Shown: positions 18,484-27,586 of the stretch, in pieces
How positions within the stretch are numbered: position 1 is the first letter of the stretch
How the letters are laid out: each line of letters opens with the position of its first letter
NCBI GenBank assembly: GCA_965277835.1
Contig: OZ255841.1
Span: 124,001-188,000 of the forward strand
Source of the DNA: Arcticimaribacter sp965277835
Lineage (GTDB): Bacteria; Bacteroidota; Bacteroidia; Flavobacteriales; Flavobacteriaceae
DNA: 64,000 nucleotides
Direction: 5' to 3'
Notes under the pieces: generated by a model
Seen by the model: the letters and a program-made list of their open reading frames with translations, nothing else
Told to the model about the DNA's origin: nothing
Database searches by the model: none
Made by a program: the position numbers and the translations under genes

Positions 18484-19368
18484 TTAGAAGTTTTCTAACT
18501 TTTTATACGCATTACCTATGCTTTGGTATAAATTAGGAGTTGTTGGTACCAATGGCAATCTTACATAGTTTGAACATAAGCCAAGTTGTTCAGACAAGGC
18601 TTTTACTCCGGCAGGGTTTCCTTCTTTAAAAATTAAACTAGTTATACTAGCTAATCCCTCATGGCAAGCTAACGCAGCATCTTTTTGAGCGTTTAGGGCT
18701 AAAGAAGTCATTTTAGAAACATGACTAGGCAAAGCACCACCGATTACTGAAATTACTCCAGATCCACCCGAAAGGATAACAGGTACTGCCAATGCATCGT
18801 CTCCTGATATTACATGAAAATCGTTAGGAATAATTTTCAAAAGATTTTGAACTGATTCTAAATCTCCAGGGGCTTCTTTTGTACCAATAATATTAGAAAA
18901 ATCATTTGCTAAACGTACTGTTGTTTCATTTTCAATAGCTGTAGCCGTTCGAGGAGGTACGTTATACAACAAAATTGGTTTAGCAGATGACAAAGCAATT
19001 TGTTTAAAGTGCTGATAAATACCTTCTTGGGTAGGGCGGTTATAATATGGAGAAACAGATAATATAACTTCAAACGGTTTCAAATTTGTGTTTTTTATCT
19101 CAGAAACAACGGCTTTAGTATTATTACCACCAATTCCTAGCACTAATGGTATTCTTTGAGAGTTTGCCTCAATTATAATATCAATAACCTGTTTTTTCTC
19201 TTCCGAAGAGAGTGTAGCGGTTTCTGCAGTAGTACCCATAATTACTAGGTAGTTTATTCCTCCTGCAATAATATGTTCTACAATTTTTGGAATAGCATCA
19301 AAATCTATTTCTCCTTTGGCATCAAAGGGGGTTATCATAGCTACACCAGCTCCTTTTAAAAAATTCAT
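18484..19368 (-). CDS. dapA: 4-hydroxy-tetrahydrodipicolinate synthase
   Basis: A 294-residue TIM-barrel lyase with GTTAET (45-50), Tyr135 in LLYNVPPRT, and the Schiff-base Lys164 in IIGTKEAPGD. It condenses pyruvate with aspartate semialdehyde, the first committed step to lysine and meso-diaminopimelate. dapF, a later step, is also in the window. It starts directly after the DUF6913 gene: the two share a boundary without spacing. Confidence 0.95.
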   Translation of the reverse strand: MNFLKGAGVAMITPFDAKGEIDFDAIPKIVEHIIAGGINYLVIMGTTAETATLSSEEKKQVIDIIIEANSQRIPLVLGIGGNNTKAVVSEIKNTNLKPFEVILSVSPYYNRPTQEGIYQHFKQIALSSAKPILLYNVPPRTATAIENETTVRLANDFSNIIGTKEAPGDLESVQNLLKIIPNDFHVISGDDALAVPVILSGGSGVISVIGGALPSHVSKMTSLALNAQKDAALACHEGLASITSLIFKEGNPAGVKALSEQLGLCSNYVRLPLVPTTPNLYQSIGNAYKKLENF

Positions 19369-19878
19369 TTAAATTTTATTTAAAATAGACATATACTTTA
19401 TCAATTCTTCCTTAAAAGTGTTTTTGTCTTTTGGATTAAAATCAAAAACAAGGTCATTTATTCTTAAATCCGTTCCTGAAAAACCAACACTAAATTTCCC
19501 TTTAGTTCTAAGGCTTATTAATAAATGAATAAGCTCCGAAGTATTAAAATAATTTATAACCAAATCGTATTCTCTCTCACAGAACTCTAAAAGGTTCCCC
19601 TTAAAGTTACCCCAATAACTAACTTCTTTGGGATTAAATATCATGTGAGAGTATTCTTTAAGATTAGGGTTATCACTTAAATATAAAATTTTAATTTGTG
19701 GCTCAAGAATTTTAAAACATTCGGAAAGGCTAAAAAAAAAGTCGGCGTCAACCTCCAAAAGCGGGTCAATAATAACTGCAATTTTTTTTATCTTAAATTC
19801 ATTATCTAATTGTTTTGTAGATACTTTTTTAAATATTTCTTTTTCAAACACTCTCTTCTGCCAAAACTTTTGAATCAA
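19369..19878 (-). CDS. DUF6913-type conserved flavobacterial protein
   Basis: A 169-residue soluble protein of unknown function. It shows a Rossmann-like alternation, with KIAVIIDP near the start, IKILYLSDNP, YDLVINYFN and FSVGFSG. The same small protein is found between ligA and dapA in many Flavobacteriaceae, and the current family name is DUF6913. No catalytic motif can be recognised. It ends directly before dapA, so the two are transcribed together. Confidence 0.72.
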   Translation of the reverse strand: MIQKFWQKRVFEKEIFKKVSTKQLDNEFKIKKIAVIIDPLLEVDADFFFSLSECFKILEPQIKILYLSDNPNLKEYSHMIFNPKEVSYWGNFKGNLLEFCEREYDLVINYFNTSELIHLLISLRTKGKFSVGFSGTDLRINDLVFDFNPKDKNTFKEELIKYMSILNKI

Positions 19879-19968
19879 ACCCTAATTTTAATTTATTCTA
19901 CAAAAATACCAAAACCATATCTTCTCAGAATAGTAAAATGTGAATTTTGTTTTCAACACCCTAAAATA

Positions 19969-21966
19969 TTATAGTTTCAATCGCTCTAAAAACAAAGATT
20001 CGGACACCATTTCAACCCCTAGTTTTTCTGCTTTTGTTTTTTTACTAGGTCCCATATCTTTTCCTGCCAATATAAACGATGTTTTTGAAGATATTGAACT
20101 AGAAACTTTACCTCCGTTTTCTTCAATCATAGTTTTTAATTCATCACGAGAATAGGTTTCGAAAACACCACTAATAACAATAGTCTGGTTGTTTAATACA
20201 TTTGAAGATAGAGCAATAGCTTCATTTTCCATATTAATACCATATTCGGTTAGCCTATCTATAACGTCACAGTTTTTATCCGATTGAAAAAACATGACTA
20301 AACTTTGTGCAATTCGAATTCCAATATCATCAATTTCAACTAATTCCTCTTCAGAAGCCGCCCTCAATTTTGCCATAGAACCAAAGTGATTTGCTAATTT
20401 TTTTGCAACAGTTGCCCCAACAAATCTAATCCCTAAACCAAATAAAACTTTTGCAAAGGGTTGTTTTTTTGAAGCCTCAACCCCTTGAAGAAGATTTTCA
20501 ACAGATTTTACCGCCATACCATCCAATGGTAATAATTGCTCAAAGGTAAGTGTGTATAAATCTGCACAGTTCTTAATTAATCCTTCATTAAATAAAAGAG
20601 CCACGGTTTCGCCACCAATACCTTCAATATCCATAGCCGTTCTACCAATATAATGCTGAATTTTACCTATTATTTGTGGGGCACACCCTTCAAAATTAGG
20701 GCAGTAATGCTGTGCCTCTCCTTTAATTCGGGTTAGTTGCGTTTTACAGTCAGGGCAATATTCTATATAATTTATACTATCAGTTTCTAATCCTCTACTT
20801 GAAGTATCAACACCAATAATTTTAGGAATAATTTCCCCGCCTTTTTCTACATAGACTAAATCTCCTATCCTTAAGTTTAATTTTTCAATCTGATCTGCAT
20901 TATGAAGAGAGGCTCTTTTAACCATAGTCCCCGAAAGCAAAACAGGTTTTAAGTTAGCCACAGGTGTAATTGCTCCAGTTCTTCCAACTTGATAACTCAC
21001 AGATTCTAAGCGAGTAGAAACTTGTTCTGCTTTATATTTATAAGAAATAGCCCAACGCGGAGATTTTGAAGTAAACCCAAGTGTTTCTTGATATTCTAAT
21101 TCGTTTACTTTAATTACGATACCATCTATTTCATAAGGAAGCTCATTGCGTTTAGAGTCCCATTCTTGTATAAATTTTAAAACACCTTCTATTGTGTCAG
21201 CTTCTATTAATGTTTTTGGAATTGTAAACCCCCAAGATCGCGCCTTAACTAAAGAGTCGTAGTGTTTTTTAGTATTTAATTGTTCACTTATAACGGCATA
21301 AGAAAGGCATATTAATTCACGTTTTGCAGTTTCTGCACTGTCTTGAAGTTTTAATGACCCTGAAGCTGTATTTCGCGGGTTCATATAAGGTTCTTCACCT
21401 GCGGCTATTCTTCTTTTGTTTAATTCTGCAAAACCCGTTAAAGACATAACTATTTCGCCTCTAATCTCGAAATAATTGGGATAGTTGCCTTGTAATTTTA
21501 ATGGGACATTTGGAATTGTCCTTATATTTTGGGTAACATTATCCCCTTGAACACCATCACCACGCGTAACTGCACGAACAAGAACCCCATTTTCATAAAT
21601 TAAACTTATAGAAGCTCCGTCATATTTTAACTCACAAGTAAAAGTAGGGATTCTCCCATCTAATATTTTAATTACTCGTTGAATCCAACTTTGTATTTCT
21701 TCTTCAGAATAAGTATTATCCAAAGAATACATGGGATTGTCGTGTTTAACTGTCTCAAAATTTTTTGTGATTTGCCCTCCAACGCGTTGTGTAGGGGAGC
21801 TAGAGTCATAAAACTCAGGGTATTTTGCTTCTAATTCTTGAAGCTGTTTCATTAAACTATCGAACTCATAATCACTAATTAAACTTATGTCATTCACATA
21901 ATATTCAAAATTATAGCGGTGTAATTTTGAACGTAAATCTTCAATTTTTTGTTTAATGTTATTCAT
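19969..21966 (-). CDS. ligA: NAD+-dependent DNA ligase
   Basis: A 665-residue ligase with the full domain set. Domain Ia has YYVND and DYEFD, the adenylated Lys114 is in CELKYDGAS, the OB fold follows, and the zinc finger CPDCKTQ...HYCPNFEGC uses four cysteines. Then come helix-hairpin-helix repeats and a C-terminal BRCT domain (about 590-665). It seals nicks during replication and repair. It lies 8 bp after prmC in the same run. Confidence 0.96.
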   Translation of the reverse strand: MNNIKQKIEDLRSKLHRYNFEYYVNDISLISDYEFDSLMKQLQELEAKYPEFYDSSSPTQRVGGQITKNFETVKHDNPMYSLDNTYSEEEIQSWIQRVIKILDGRIPTFTCELKYDGASISLIYENGVLVRAVTRGDGVQGDNVTQNIRTIPNVPLKLQGNYPNYFEIRGEIVMSLTGFAELNKRRIAAGEEPYMNPRNTASGSLKLQDSAETAKRELICLSYAVISEQLNTKKHYDSLVKARSWGFTIPKTLIEADTIEGVLKFIQEWDSKRNELPYEIDGIVIKVNELEYQETLGFTSKSPRWAISYKYKAEQVSTRLESVSYQVGRTGAITPVANLKPVLLSGTMVKRASLHNADQIEKLNLRIGDLVYVEKGGEIIPKIIGVDTSSRGLETDSINYIEYCPDCKTQLTRIKGEAQHYCPNFEGCAPQIIGKIQHYIGRTAMDIEGIGGETVALLFNEGLIKNCADLYTLTFEQLLPLDGMAVKSVENLLQGVEASKKQPFAKVLFGLGIRFVGATVAKKLANHFGSMAKLRAASEEELVEIDDIGIRIAQSLVMFFQSDKNCDVIDRLTEYGINMENEAIALSSNVLNNQTIVISGVFETYSRDELKTMIEENGGKVSSSISSKTSFILAGKDMGPSKKTKAEKLGVEMVSESLFLERLKL

Positions 21967-21974
21967 CTATAAAA

Positions 21975-22823
21975 TTAAATTTTTACAGCTTTTATCATTC
22001 TAGGTTTATTCAAAAAATCATTTTTAACGACTATAGACTCAAAAGTATGATTTTTTAAAAGAGTACATAATTCTTCTTTAAAAAAAGGGTTAATTTCAAA
22101 ATATAACATCCCTTTTGGAGTAAGGTTTTTTTGAGCAAAAGAAATTATCTTTTTATAAAAAAGTAAAGGCTCGTTTTCGGGTACATATAGTGCTTCTTTA
22201 GGCTCATAATCTAAAACATTTTTTTTCATTAGTTTTTTTTCTGAAGGAGGTATATAAGGTGGGTTCGAAACAATCATATCTAAAGCTTTATCCCAACTAT
22301 GGTTATTTAAGATATCTTGTTGTTTAAATTGAATTTTCACCTTGTTATCCAAAGCATTTTGTTTTGCTACCTCTAACGCACCTCTAGAGTTATCAAGAGC
22401 AGATACTTGTAAATAGGGTTTTATTTTTTTTAACGAAATAGCGATACACCCACTTCCTGTGCCAATATCTAATATGTGTTTCGTCTTTATTGTTTTTTCA
22501 TCCTCTAAAATCCATCGTACTAAATCTTCTGTTTCTGGTCTTGGAATTAATACCGAAGGGCTTACATTAAACTCTAAATCCATAAAAGATACTGTTCCTA
22601 TAATATACTGTAAGGGTTTATGTTTTTTTAACTCTTCTAATGCAAATAATAATTTTCCCTCTTCTTCATCCGAAAGCTGATAATTGGGTTCTAAACCTAT
22701 TTTAATAGGTTCCCATCTAAAATAGAATAATATCAAACGTTTTAATACATCGTCAGCTTCTGGAGTTGAAAAAACGTCTTTTAATTGCAGCCTAAAATAT
22801 AGCCTAATATCTAAGAGGTTCAT
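21975..22823 (-). CDS. prmC: Release factor N5-glutamine methyltransferase
   Basis: A 282-residue SAM-dependent methyltransferase. The N-terminal helical domain is followed by IPRPETEDLV, the SAM loop ILDIGTGSGCIAISL and the catalytic NPPYIPP, which is diagnostic for glutamine methylation of the GGQ motif in RF1/RF2. Its start overlaps the stop of the upstream GNAT gene by 4 bp. Confidence 0.94.
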   Translation of the reverse strand: MNLLDIRLYFRLQLKDVFSTPEADDVLKRLILFYFRWEPIKIGLEPNYQLSDEEEGKLLFALEELKKHKPLQYIIGTVSFMDLEFNVSPSVLIPRPETEDLVRWILEDEKTIKTKHILDIGTGSGCIAISLKKIKPYLQVSALDNSRGALEVAKQNALDNKVKIQFKQQDILNNHSWDKALDMIVSNPPYIPPSEKKLMKKNVLDYEPKEALYVPENEPLLFYKKIISFAQKNLTPKGMLYFEINPFFKEELCTLLKNHTFESIVVKNDFLNKPRMIKAVKI

Positions 22824-23308
22824 TGTATTTTTTTAGTCAACCAAACATTGCAAGACGTGTGCCCAGTTGCTCCCATAGGTTTGTCGATATATTGAAACCC
22901 CTTTTTTCTATATAATTTTTGAGCAGCTTTCATATATGGAAGCGTTTCTAAATAGCATAATTCAAAACCTTGTGTTTTTGCATAATCTAAGCAATGATCT
23001 ATCATCTGGTCTCCAAGCCCTCTTCCTCGTGCAGCAACAGAAAAATACATTTTTTGTAACTCGCATGTAGTTGGTTCCCCACCACGAAGGGGAGATATAC
23101 CAGCTCCTCCAATAACCATATTATCTTCTTCGACAACAAAAAAAGCAGAACGTTTACTAAGGTAAGTTTCATACATACAATCCAATTCTGGGTCGGCATA
23201 AGCAGTACCTGTTTTTGGAACACCAAGTTCTATTAGAACATCACGCATTATTTTTGCTATTTCTAAATTATCTTTCTTTAAAATCTCTCTTATTATAGCT
23301 TTTTTCAT
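22820..23308 (-). CDS. GNAT-family N-acetyltransferase
   Basis: A 162-residue acetyltransferase with the acetyl-CoA pyrophosphate loop in ARGRGLGDQMI (about 93-103), preceded by the beta-strand LQKMYFS and followed by CYLETLPYMKAAQKLYRKKGF. This is a complete GNAT fold, but the acceptor substrate cannot be told. It overlaps prmC by 4 bp and is divergent from ribD, with 49 bp between the two starts, which must hold both promoters. Confidence 0.88.
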   Translation of the reverse strand: MKKAIIREILKKDNLEIAKIMRDVLIELGVPKTGTAYADPELDCMYETYLSKRSAFFVVEEDNMVIGGAGISPLRGGEPTTCELQKMYFSVAARGRGLGDQMIDHCLDYAKTQGFELCYLETLPYMKAAQKLYRKKGFQYIDKPMGATGHTSCNVWLTKKIQ

Positions 23309-23357
23309 TATACTGCTTTTATCTCTATAAAAATATTACTATTTTCATTATAATAAA

Positions 23358-24410
23358 ATGGATAAAGAAAAATCTATTCACATAAAATTTATGAAACGCT
23401 GTTTGGAACTTGCCTTGCAAGGTCTTGGACAAACGTATCCAAATCCTTTAGTGGGGTGCGTATTGGTTTATAAAAATAATATTGTTAGCGAAGGCTGGCA
23501 TAAAAAAAAGGGAGAGCCACACGCCGAAGTGCTTGCAATACAAGGGTTAAAAGATAAATCTTTGCTCAGCCAATGTACACTTTATGTAAATTTAGAACCT
23601 TGTAACCATCAGGGAGCTACACCCCCTTGTAGCGATTTAATTATAAAATATAATATCCCTAAAGTAGTCATTGGATGTAAAGACCCTTTTAAATTAGTGA
23701 ATGGTTCGGGTATAGAAAAATTGCAATCAAATGGATGCGAAGTTATTTTGGGGGTATTAAAAAAAGAATCTCAAGAATTAAACAAACGTTTTTTCACATA
23801 TCATCTAAAAAAAAGACCTTATATTATTTTAAAATGGGCGCAGAGCTCCGATGGTTTTTTAGCCCCTTTACCTCAAAATAGAAATGCAAAAAAAACCGTA
23901 TGGCTTAGTAGTTCATCGTCTCAAACGTTATCACATTTATGGAGGTCGCAAGAGCAAAGCATATTAGTGGGTGTTCAAACAATAGTTGATGATAATCCTA
24001 GTCTTACTGTACGAAAAGTTAAAGAAAAGCGAGATTTTTTAAGAATTATTTTAGATCCTCAAGGGCGAATCCCTAAAAAAGCGACTGTCCTTTCAGATAA
24101 ATACAATACGTTAGTTTTTTCTAAAAAGGAGCTTGCTATAGAAAAGCAAGTTTATATTTCTGATTTTAAAAATATATTAAATGATGTTTTGACTGTTTTG
24201 TATAAGAAAAATATTCAGTCTATAATTATTGAAGGTGGGGCTAAAACAATTGAATACTTTTTGAATGAAGACCTTTGGGAAGAAGCCAGAATATTTTATA
24301 CTCCTGCTATACTAAAAGAAGGAATTAAAGCTCCAAAAATTAAAGGAAAACAAAAGAAAGAATTTTCTGTTGAAAACGATAGGGTTCTTATTCTTGTTCC
24401 ACATCTGTAA
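23358..24410 (+). CDS. ribD: Bifunctional riboflavin biosynthesis deaminase/reductase
   Basis: A 350-residue RibD. The N-terminal cytidine-deaminase-like domain has the zinc site in GEPHAEVLAIQ and PCNHQGATPPC. The C-terminal reductase domain (from about 150) has ILKWAQSSDGF and IIEGGAKTIEYF. It performs two successive steps of riboflavin synthesis, deamination of the pyrimidine and reduction of the ribosyl group. Its last 23 bp overlap the 3' end of the convergent thioesterase gene, so both C termini are encoded in the same DNA on opposite strands. Confidence 0.94.
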   Translation: MDKEKSIHIKFMKRCLELALQGLGQTYPNPLVGCVLVYKNNIVSEGWHKKKGEPHAEVLAIQGLKDKSLLSQCTLYVNLEPCNHQGATPPCSDLIIKYNIPKVVIGCKDPFKLVNGSGIEKLQSNGCEVILGVLKKESQELNKRFFTYHLKKRPYIILKWAQSSDGFLAPLPQNRNAKKTVWLSSSSSQTLSHLWRSQEQSILVGVQTIVDDNPSLTVRKVKEKRDFLRIILDPQGRIPKKATVLSDKYNTLVFSKKELAIEKQVYISDFKNILNDVLTVLYKKNIQSIIIEGGAKTIEYFLNEDLWEEARIFYTPAILKEGIKAPKIKGKQKKEFSVENDRVLILVPHL

Positions 24411-24813
24411 AAAGACGGACAAAGTCTTTTGGGAAACGAATAGGTTTTTGTTTTTCAGAATTTAAACACGCTAATGTTGTTTCGCCGAAACAGACATCTT
24501 CATTTTTTTGATTTTTAATCGTATATAAGAATTTCATTTTTGAACGAGGAATTTCATCTAATTCTAAATGAACAAACAGTCTGTCTTCAAAACGCGCAGG
24601 GGTTTTATAAATAAGTTTTGCGTCAATTACTGGTAAAATAAACCCTTCTTTTTCCATTGAAGCATACGAAATTCCTAGTGTAGTAAGCCATTCGAGGCGA
24701 GCAACTTCGAAATATCGAAGGTAATTACTATGATGTACTATTCCCATTTGATCTGTTTCGCCGTATCTTACCAAAATAGGATTAGAAATAAATTTTTTTG
24801 TTTTCTTTGTCAA
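24388..24813 (-). CDS. Acyl-CoA thioesterase, YbgC/4HBT type
   Basis: A 141-residue single hotdog-fold protein. The signature VRYGETDQMGIVHHSNYLRYFE includes the catalytic Asp and the helix that holds the CoA pantetheine. It would hydrolyse short-chain or aromatic acyl-CoAs; YbgC-like proteins are often tied to the cell envelope. It is convergent with ribD, with a 23-bp overlap, and divergent from dnaA. Confidence 0.88.
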   Translation of the reverse strand: MTKKTKKFISNPILVRYGETDQMGIVHHSNYLRYFEVARLEWLTTLGISYASMEKEGFILPVIDAKLIYKTPARFEDRLFVHLELDEIPRSKMKFLYTIKNQKNEDVCFGETTLACLNSEKQKPIRFPKDFVRLFTDVEQE

Positions 24814-24878
24814 ATCTCACTGTTTTTCAACCTTCCACAAACTGCAAAAAAAAAACTTAATAATCAATATCAAAGTAG

Positions 24879-24898
24879 CTTTTTTTTTAAAAAAAAAG
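24879..24898 (+). repeat. Perfect T9-A9 palindrome between thioesterase gene and dnaA
   Basis: Nine T followed directly by nine A, bracketed by C and G, forms a 20-bp perfect palindrome in the 154-bp divergent promoter region. Such tracts bend or open DNA easily and may help set promoter strength. I see no clear DnaA boxes around it, so calling it part of an origin is not supported. Confidence 0.5.
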
Positions 24899-24967
24899 TG
24901 TTAATATTTGCAGTGATATCTTAATTAAAAAAGTAACATAGTTAATGTTATCTGATTTTAAAATTTA

Positions 24968-26395
24968 ATGCAAAATACTGCTGAATCTTCTTGGAAAAAC
25001 TGTTTGTCTTTTATAAAGGATAATATTCAACCGCAAGCGTATAAAACTTGGTTTGAACCTATAGTTCCTTTGAAATTAGAAAACCAAGCCCTTAGTATTC
25101 AGGTACCAAGTAAGTTTTTTTATGAATGGTTAGAAGAACATTACATTAAATTATTAAAAATTGCATTAACCCAAGAACTGGGGCAAGACGTTCGATTAGT
25201 TTATGTTATTAAAATGGAAAACACACTGGGAGGTAAACAGCCTTTTACAGAGAGTATTCCAAGTAACCAACAAGCTCGAGTTTTTGCTCAAAATGTAGAA
25301 GCTCCTTTAAACTCACGGCATAGTGAGTTGAAGAATCCTTTTGTAATTCCTGGGATTAAAAATTTGCAGATAGAATCACAGCTTAATCCAAATTATAATT
25401 TCGAGAATTTTTTAGAAGGAGATTATAATCGATTAGCGCGTTCTGCTGGATATGCAGTTGCTAATAAGCCAGGTAAAACGTCTTTTAATCCACTTTTGAT
25501 TTTTGGAAGTGTTGGTTTAGGTAAAACACATTTAGCACATGCTATTGGTGTTCAAATAAAAGAGAAGTATTCAGATAAAACTGTTCTGTATATATCGGCA
25601 GAAAAATTTACCCAACAATATATAGACTCCGTTAAAAAGAATACAAGGAATGATTTTATTCATTTTTATCAGGTTATAGATGTATTAATCATAGATGATG
25701 TTCAATTTTTATCTGGAAAAACAGGAACACAAGATGTATTCTTTCACATATTTAACCATTTGCACCAAAATGGGAAACAAGTAGTTTTAACATCAGATAA
25801 AGCTCCAATTGATATGCAAGATATTGAACAACGTCTTCTTTCTAGGTTCAAATGGGGATTATCAGCTGAATTACAACAGCCCGATTTTGAAACCCGTATT
25901 TCAATTCTCAAAAATAAACTTTATAGAGATGGGGTTGTTATTAATGATAACGTTGTAGAGTATGTAGCAAGAAACATTAAGTCTAATGTTAGAGAACTCG
26001 AAGGTGCAATTATTTCTCTAATAGCCCAATCTTCGTTTAATAAAGTTGAAATTACACTAGAACTAGCTAAAGAAGTTGTCGATAAGTTTGTTAAACATAC
26101 TAAACGTGAAATTTCTATAGATTATATTAAAAAGATTGTTTCAGAGTATTTCCAAATGGAGGTAGAAACGTTACAATCTAAAACTAGGAAGCGTCATATT
26201 GTTCAAGCGAGACAACTAGCAATGTATTTTGCAAAGAAATTTACCAAAGCCTCGTTGGCTAGTATTGGAAGTAACATTGGAAAGAAAGATCATGCGACTG
26301 TCCTTCATGCATGTAAAACTGTTGATAATCTTACATTTACAGATAAGCAATTTAGGAAGTATGTTGATGATTTAAATCAAAAACTTACAGTTTAA
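24968..26395 (+). CDS. dnaA: Chromosomal replication initiator protein DnaA
   Basis: A 475-residue DnaA of normal length. Domain I is at the N terminus (WKNCLSFIKDNIQPQAYKTWF), with a variable linker to about 140. The AAA+ domain has Walker A GSVGLGKTH and Walker B VLIIDDVQFL, and domain IV ends with the DnaA signature KKDHATVLHACKTV for binding DnaA boxes. It unwinds the replication origin. A phosphatase gene follows after 16 bp. Confidence 0.97.
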   Translation: MQNTAESSWKNCLSFIKDNIQPQAYKTWFEPIVPLKLENQALSIQVPSKFFYEWLEEHYIKLLKIALTQELGQDVRLVYVIKMENTLGGKQPFTESIPSNQQARVFAQNVEAPLNSRHSELKNPFVIPGIKNLQIESQLNPNYNFENFLEGDYNRLARSAGYAVANKPGKTSFNPLLIFGSVGLGKTHLAHAIGVQIKEKYSDKTVLYISAEKFTQQYIDSVKKNTRNDFIHFYQVIDVLIIDDVQFLSGKTGTQDVFFHIFNHLHQNGKQVVLTSDKAPIDMQDIEQRLLSRFKWGLSAELQQPDFETRISILKNKLYRDGVVINDNVVEYVARNIKSNVRELEGAIISLIAQSSFNKVEITLELAKEVVDKFVKHTKREISIDYIKKIVSEYFQMEVETLQSKTRKRHIVQARQLAMYFAKKFTKASLASIGSNIGKKDHATVLHACKTVDNLTFTDKQFRKYVDDLNQKLTV

Positions 26396-26411
26396 ACAAT
26401 TCTCCCGATAA

Positions 26412-26855
26412 ATGAAAAAAGGTAATGTACTTATGATTTGCCTTGGAAACATTTGTCGATCACCACTTGCACAAGGTGTTTTTGAGCACCTATCGACCCA
26501 TTTACAAATAACAGTAGACTCAGCCGGAACTTCCAATTATCATATAGGGAGTGCCCCTGATGCTAGAAGTATTAAAGTAGCAGCATTAAATGACATTGAT
26601 ATATCAAAGCAAAAAAGCCGACAGTTTATAGTAGCTGACTTTGATAAGTTCGATTATATTTTTGTTATGGATAAACAAAACCTAGCTAATGTTTTAAAAT
26701 TGGCTAGAACAGATGAAGACAGAAGTAAAATATTTTTATTATTAGGGGATGAAGAAGTTGAAGATCCGTATTATGGTAATGATATTGATTTTGAAAATGT
26801 ATTTAATAAAATTAACTCTGCGTGTAAAAATATAATTAATTCATGGGAACAATAA
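26412..26855 (+). CDS. Low-molecular-weight protein-tyrosine phosphatase
   Basis: A 147-residue phosphatase with the P-loop CLGNICRSP (C-x5-R) near the N terminus and the general acid Asp in EDPYYG near residue 117. It removes phosphate from tyrosine residues of proteins. It lies 16 bp after dnaA, and its end overlaps the next gene by 13 bp, so these are likely one transcript. No partner kinase is nearby. Confidence 0.92.
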   Translation: MKKGNVLMICLGNICRSPLAQGVFEHLSTHLQITVDSAGTSNYHIGSAPDARSIKVAALNDIDISKQKSRQFIVADFDKFDYIFVMDKQNLANVLKLARTDEDRSKIFLLLGDEEVEDPYYGNDIDFENVFNKINSACKNIINSWEQ

Positions 26856-27586
26856 ACAACTCTTTTCAAAAAGGGAGTTTATATTTAATACCTTCTCCTA
26901 TTGGAGATAATCCTCCTATGGAAGTATTACCATTGACGGTAAGGAAAGCAATAGAAGAAATTACTCACTTTATAGTTGAAAGCGAAAAAAATACCCGCCG
27001 ATTTATTAAGAAAATATGCCCTAGGAAAAATCAAGATTCTTTAAAGCTTTATCCATTAAATAAATTTACGTCTCAAGAAGAAATAGCGTCGTATTTAGAC
27101 CCGATTGAAAATGGGATTACAATGGGTTTAATTTCTGATGCTGGATGCCCTGGGATTGCAGACCCTGGCGCTGAAATAGTAAAAATGGCGTATAGTAAAG
27201 ATATTAATGTCCGACCTTTAGTGGGACCCTCTTCTATATTACTAGCACTAATGGGCTCTGGCTTAAACGGTCAGAATTTTGCGTTTAATGGTTATCTACC
27301 TATTGAAAATATTGAAAGACAAAGGATGATTAAAAAACTAGAGAAACAATCTTTTGAATTTAATCAGTCACAACTTTTTATTGAAACGCCTTATCGAAAC
27401 ACCCAAATGTTTAATGATTTATTGAAGGTGTTAAATAATGATACTATGATTTGTGTTGCGTGTGATATTTCGCTTTCTACAGAGTATATCAAAACATATA
27501 GTGTTGCTCAATGGAAAAATATAAAAATATCACTTCATAAGCGACCAACAATTTTTATTATTCATAGGAACCCTCTATCGATATAG
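26843..27586 (+). CDS. SAM-dependent methyltransferase, RsmI-related
   Basis: A 247-residue tetrapyrrole-methylase-fold protein with LYLIPSPIGDN at the N terminus, SDAGCPGIADPGAEIV in the middle and VGPSSILLALMGSGLNGQ, all features of the RsmI group that 2'-O-methylates 16S rRNA C1402. The N terminus (SPIGD rather than TPIGN) and a shortened C-terminal region suggest the Bacteroidota paralogue rather than RsmI itself, so I give no symbol. It overlaps the phosphatase by 13 bp and the convergent mltG by 12 bp. Confidence 0.82.
   Translation: MGTINNSFQKGSLYLIPSPIGDNPPMEVLPLTVRKAIEEITHFIVESEKNTRRFIKKICPRKNQDSLKLYPLNKFTSQEEIASYLDPIENGITMGLISDAGCPGIADPGAEIVKMAYSKDINVRPLVGPSSILLALMGSGLNGQNFAFNGYLPIENIERQRMIKKLEKQSFEFNQSQLFIETPYRNTQMFNDLLKVLNNDTMICVACDISLSTEYIKTYSVAQWKNIKISLHKRPTIFIIHRNPLSI

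Noticed and set aside
24814..24967. Replication origin next to dnaA, suggested by the T9-A9 palindrome and AT-rich DNA.
   Set aside because: No good match to TTATCCACA DnaA boxes was found; the only near match (around TTCCACA at 24833) differs at several positions. In Bacteroidota oriC is often not beside dnaA.
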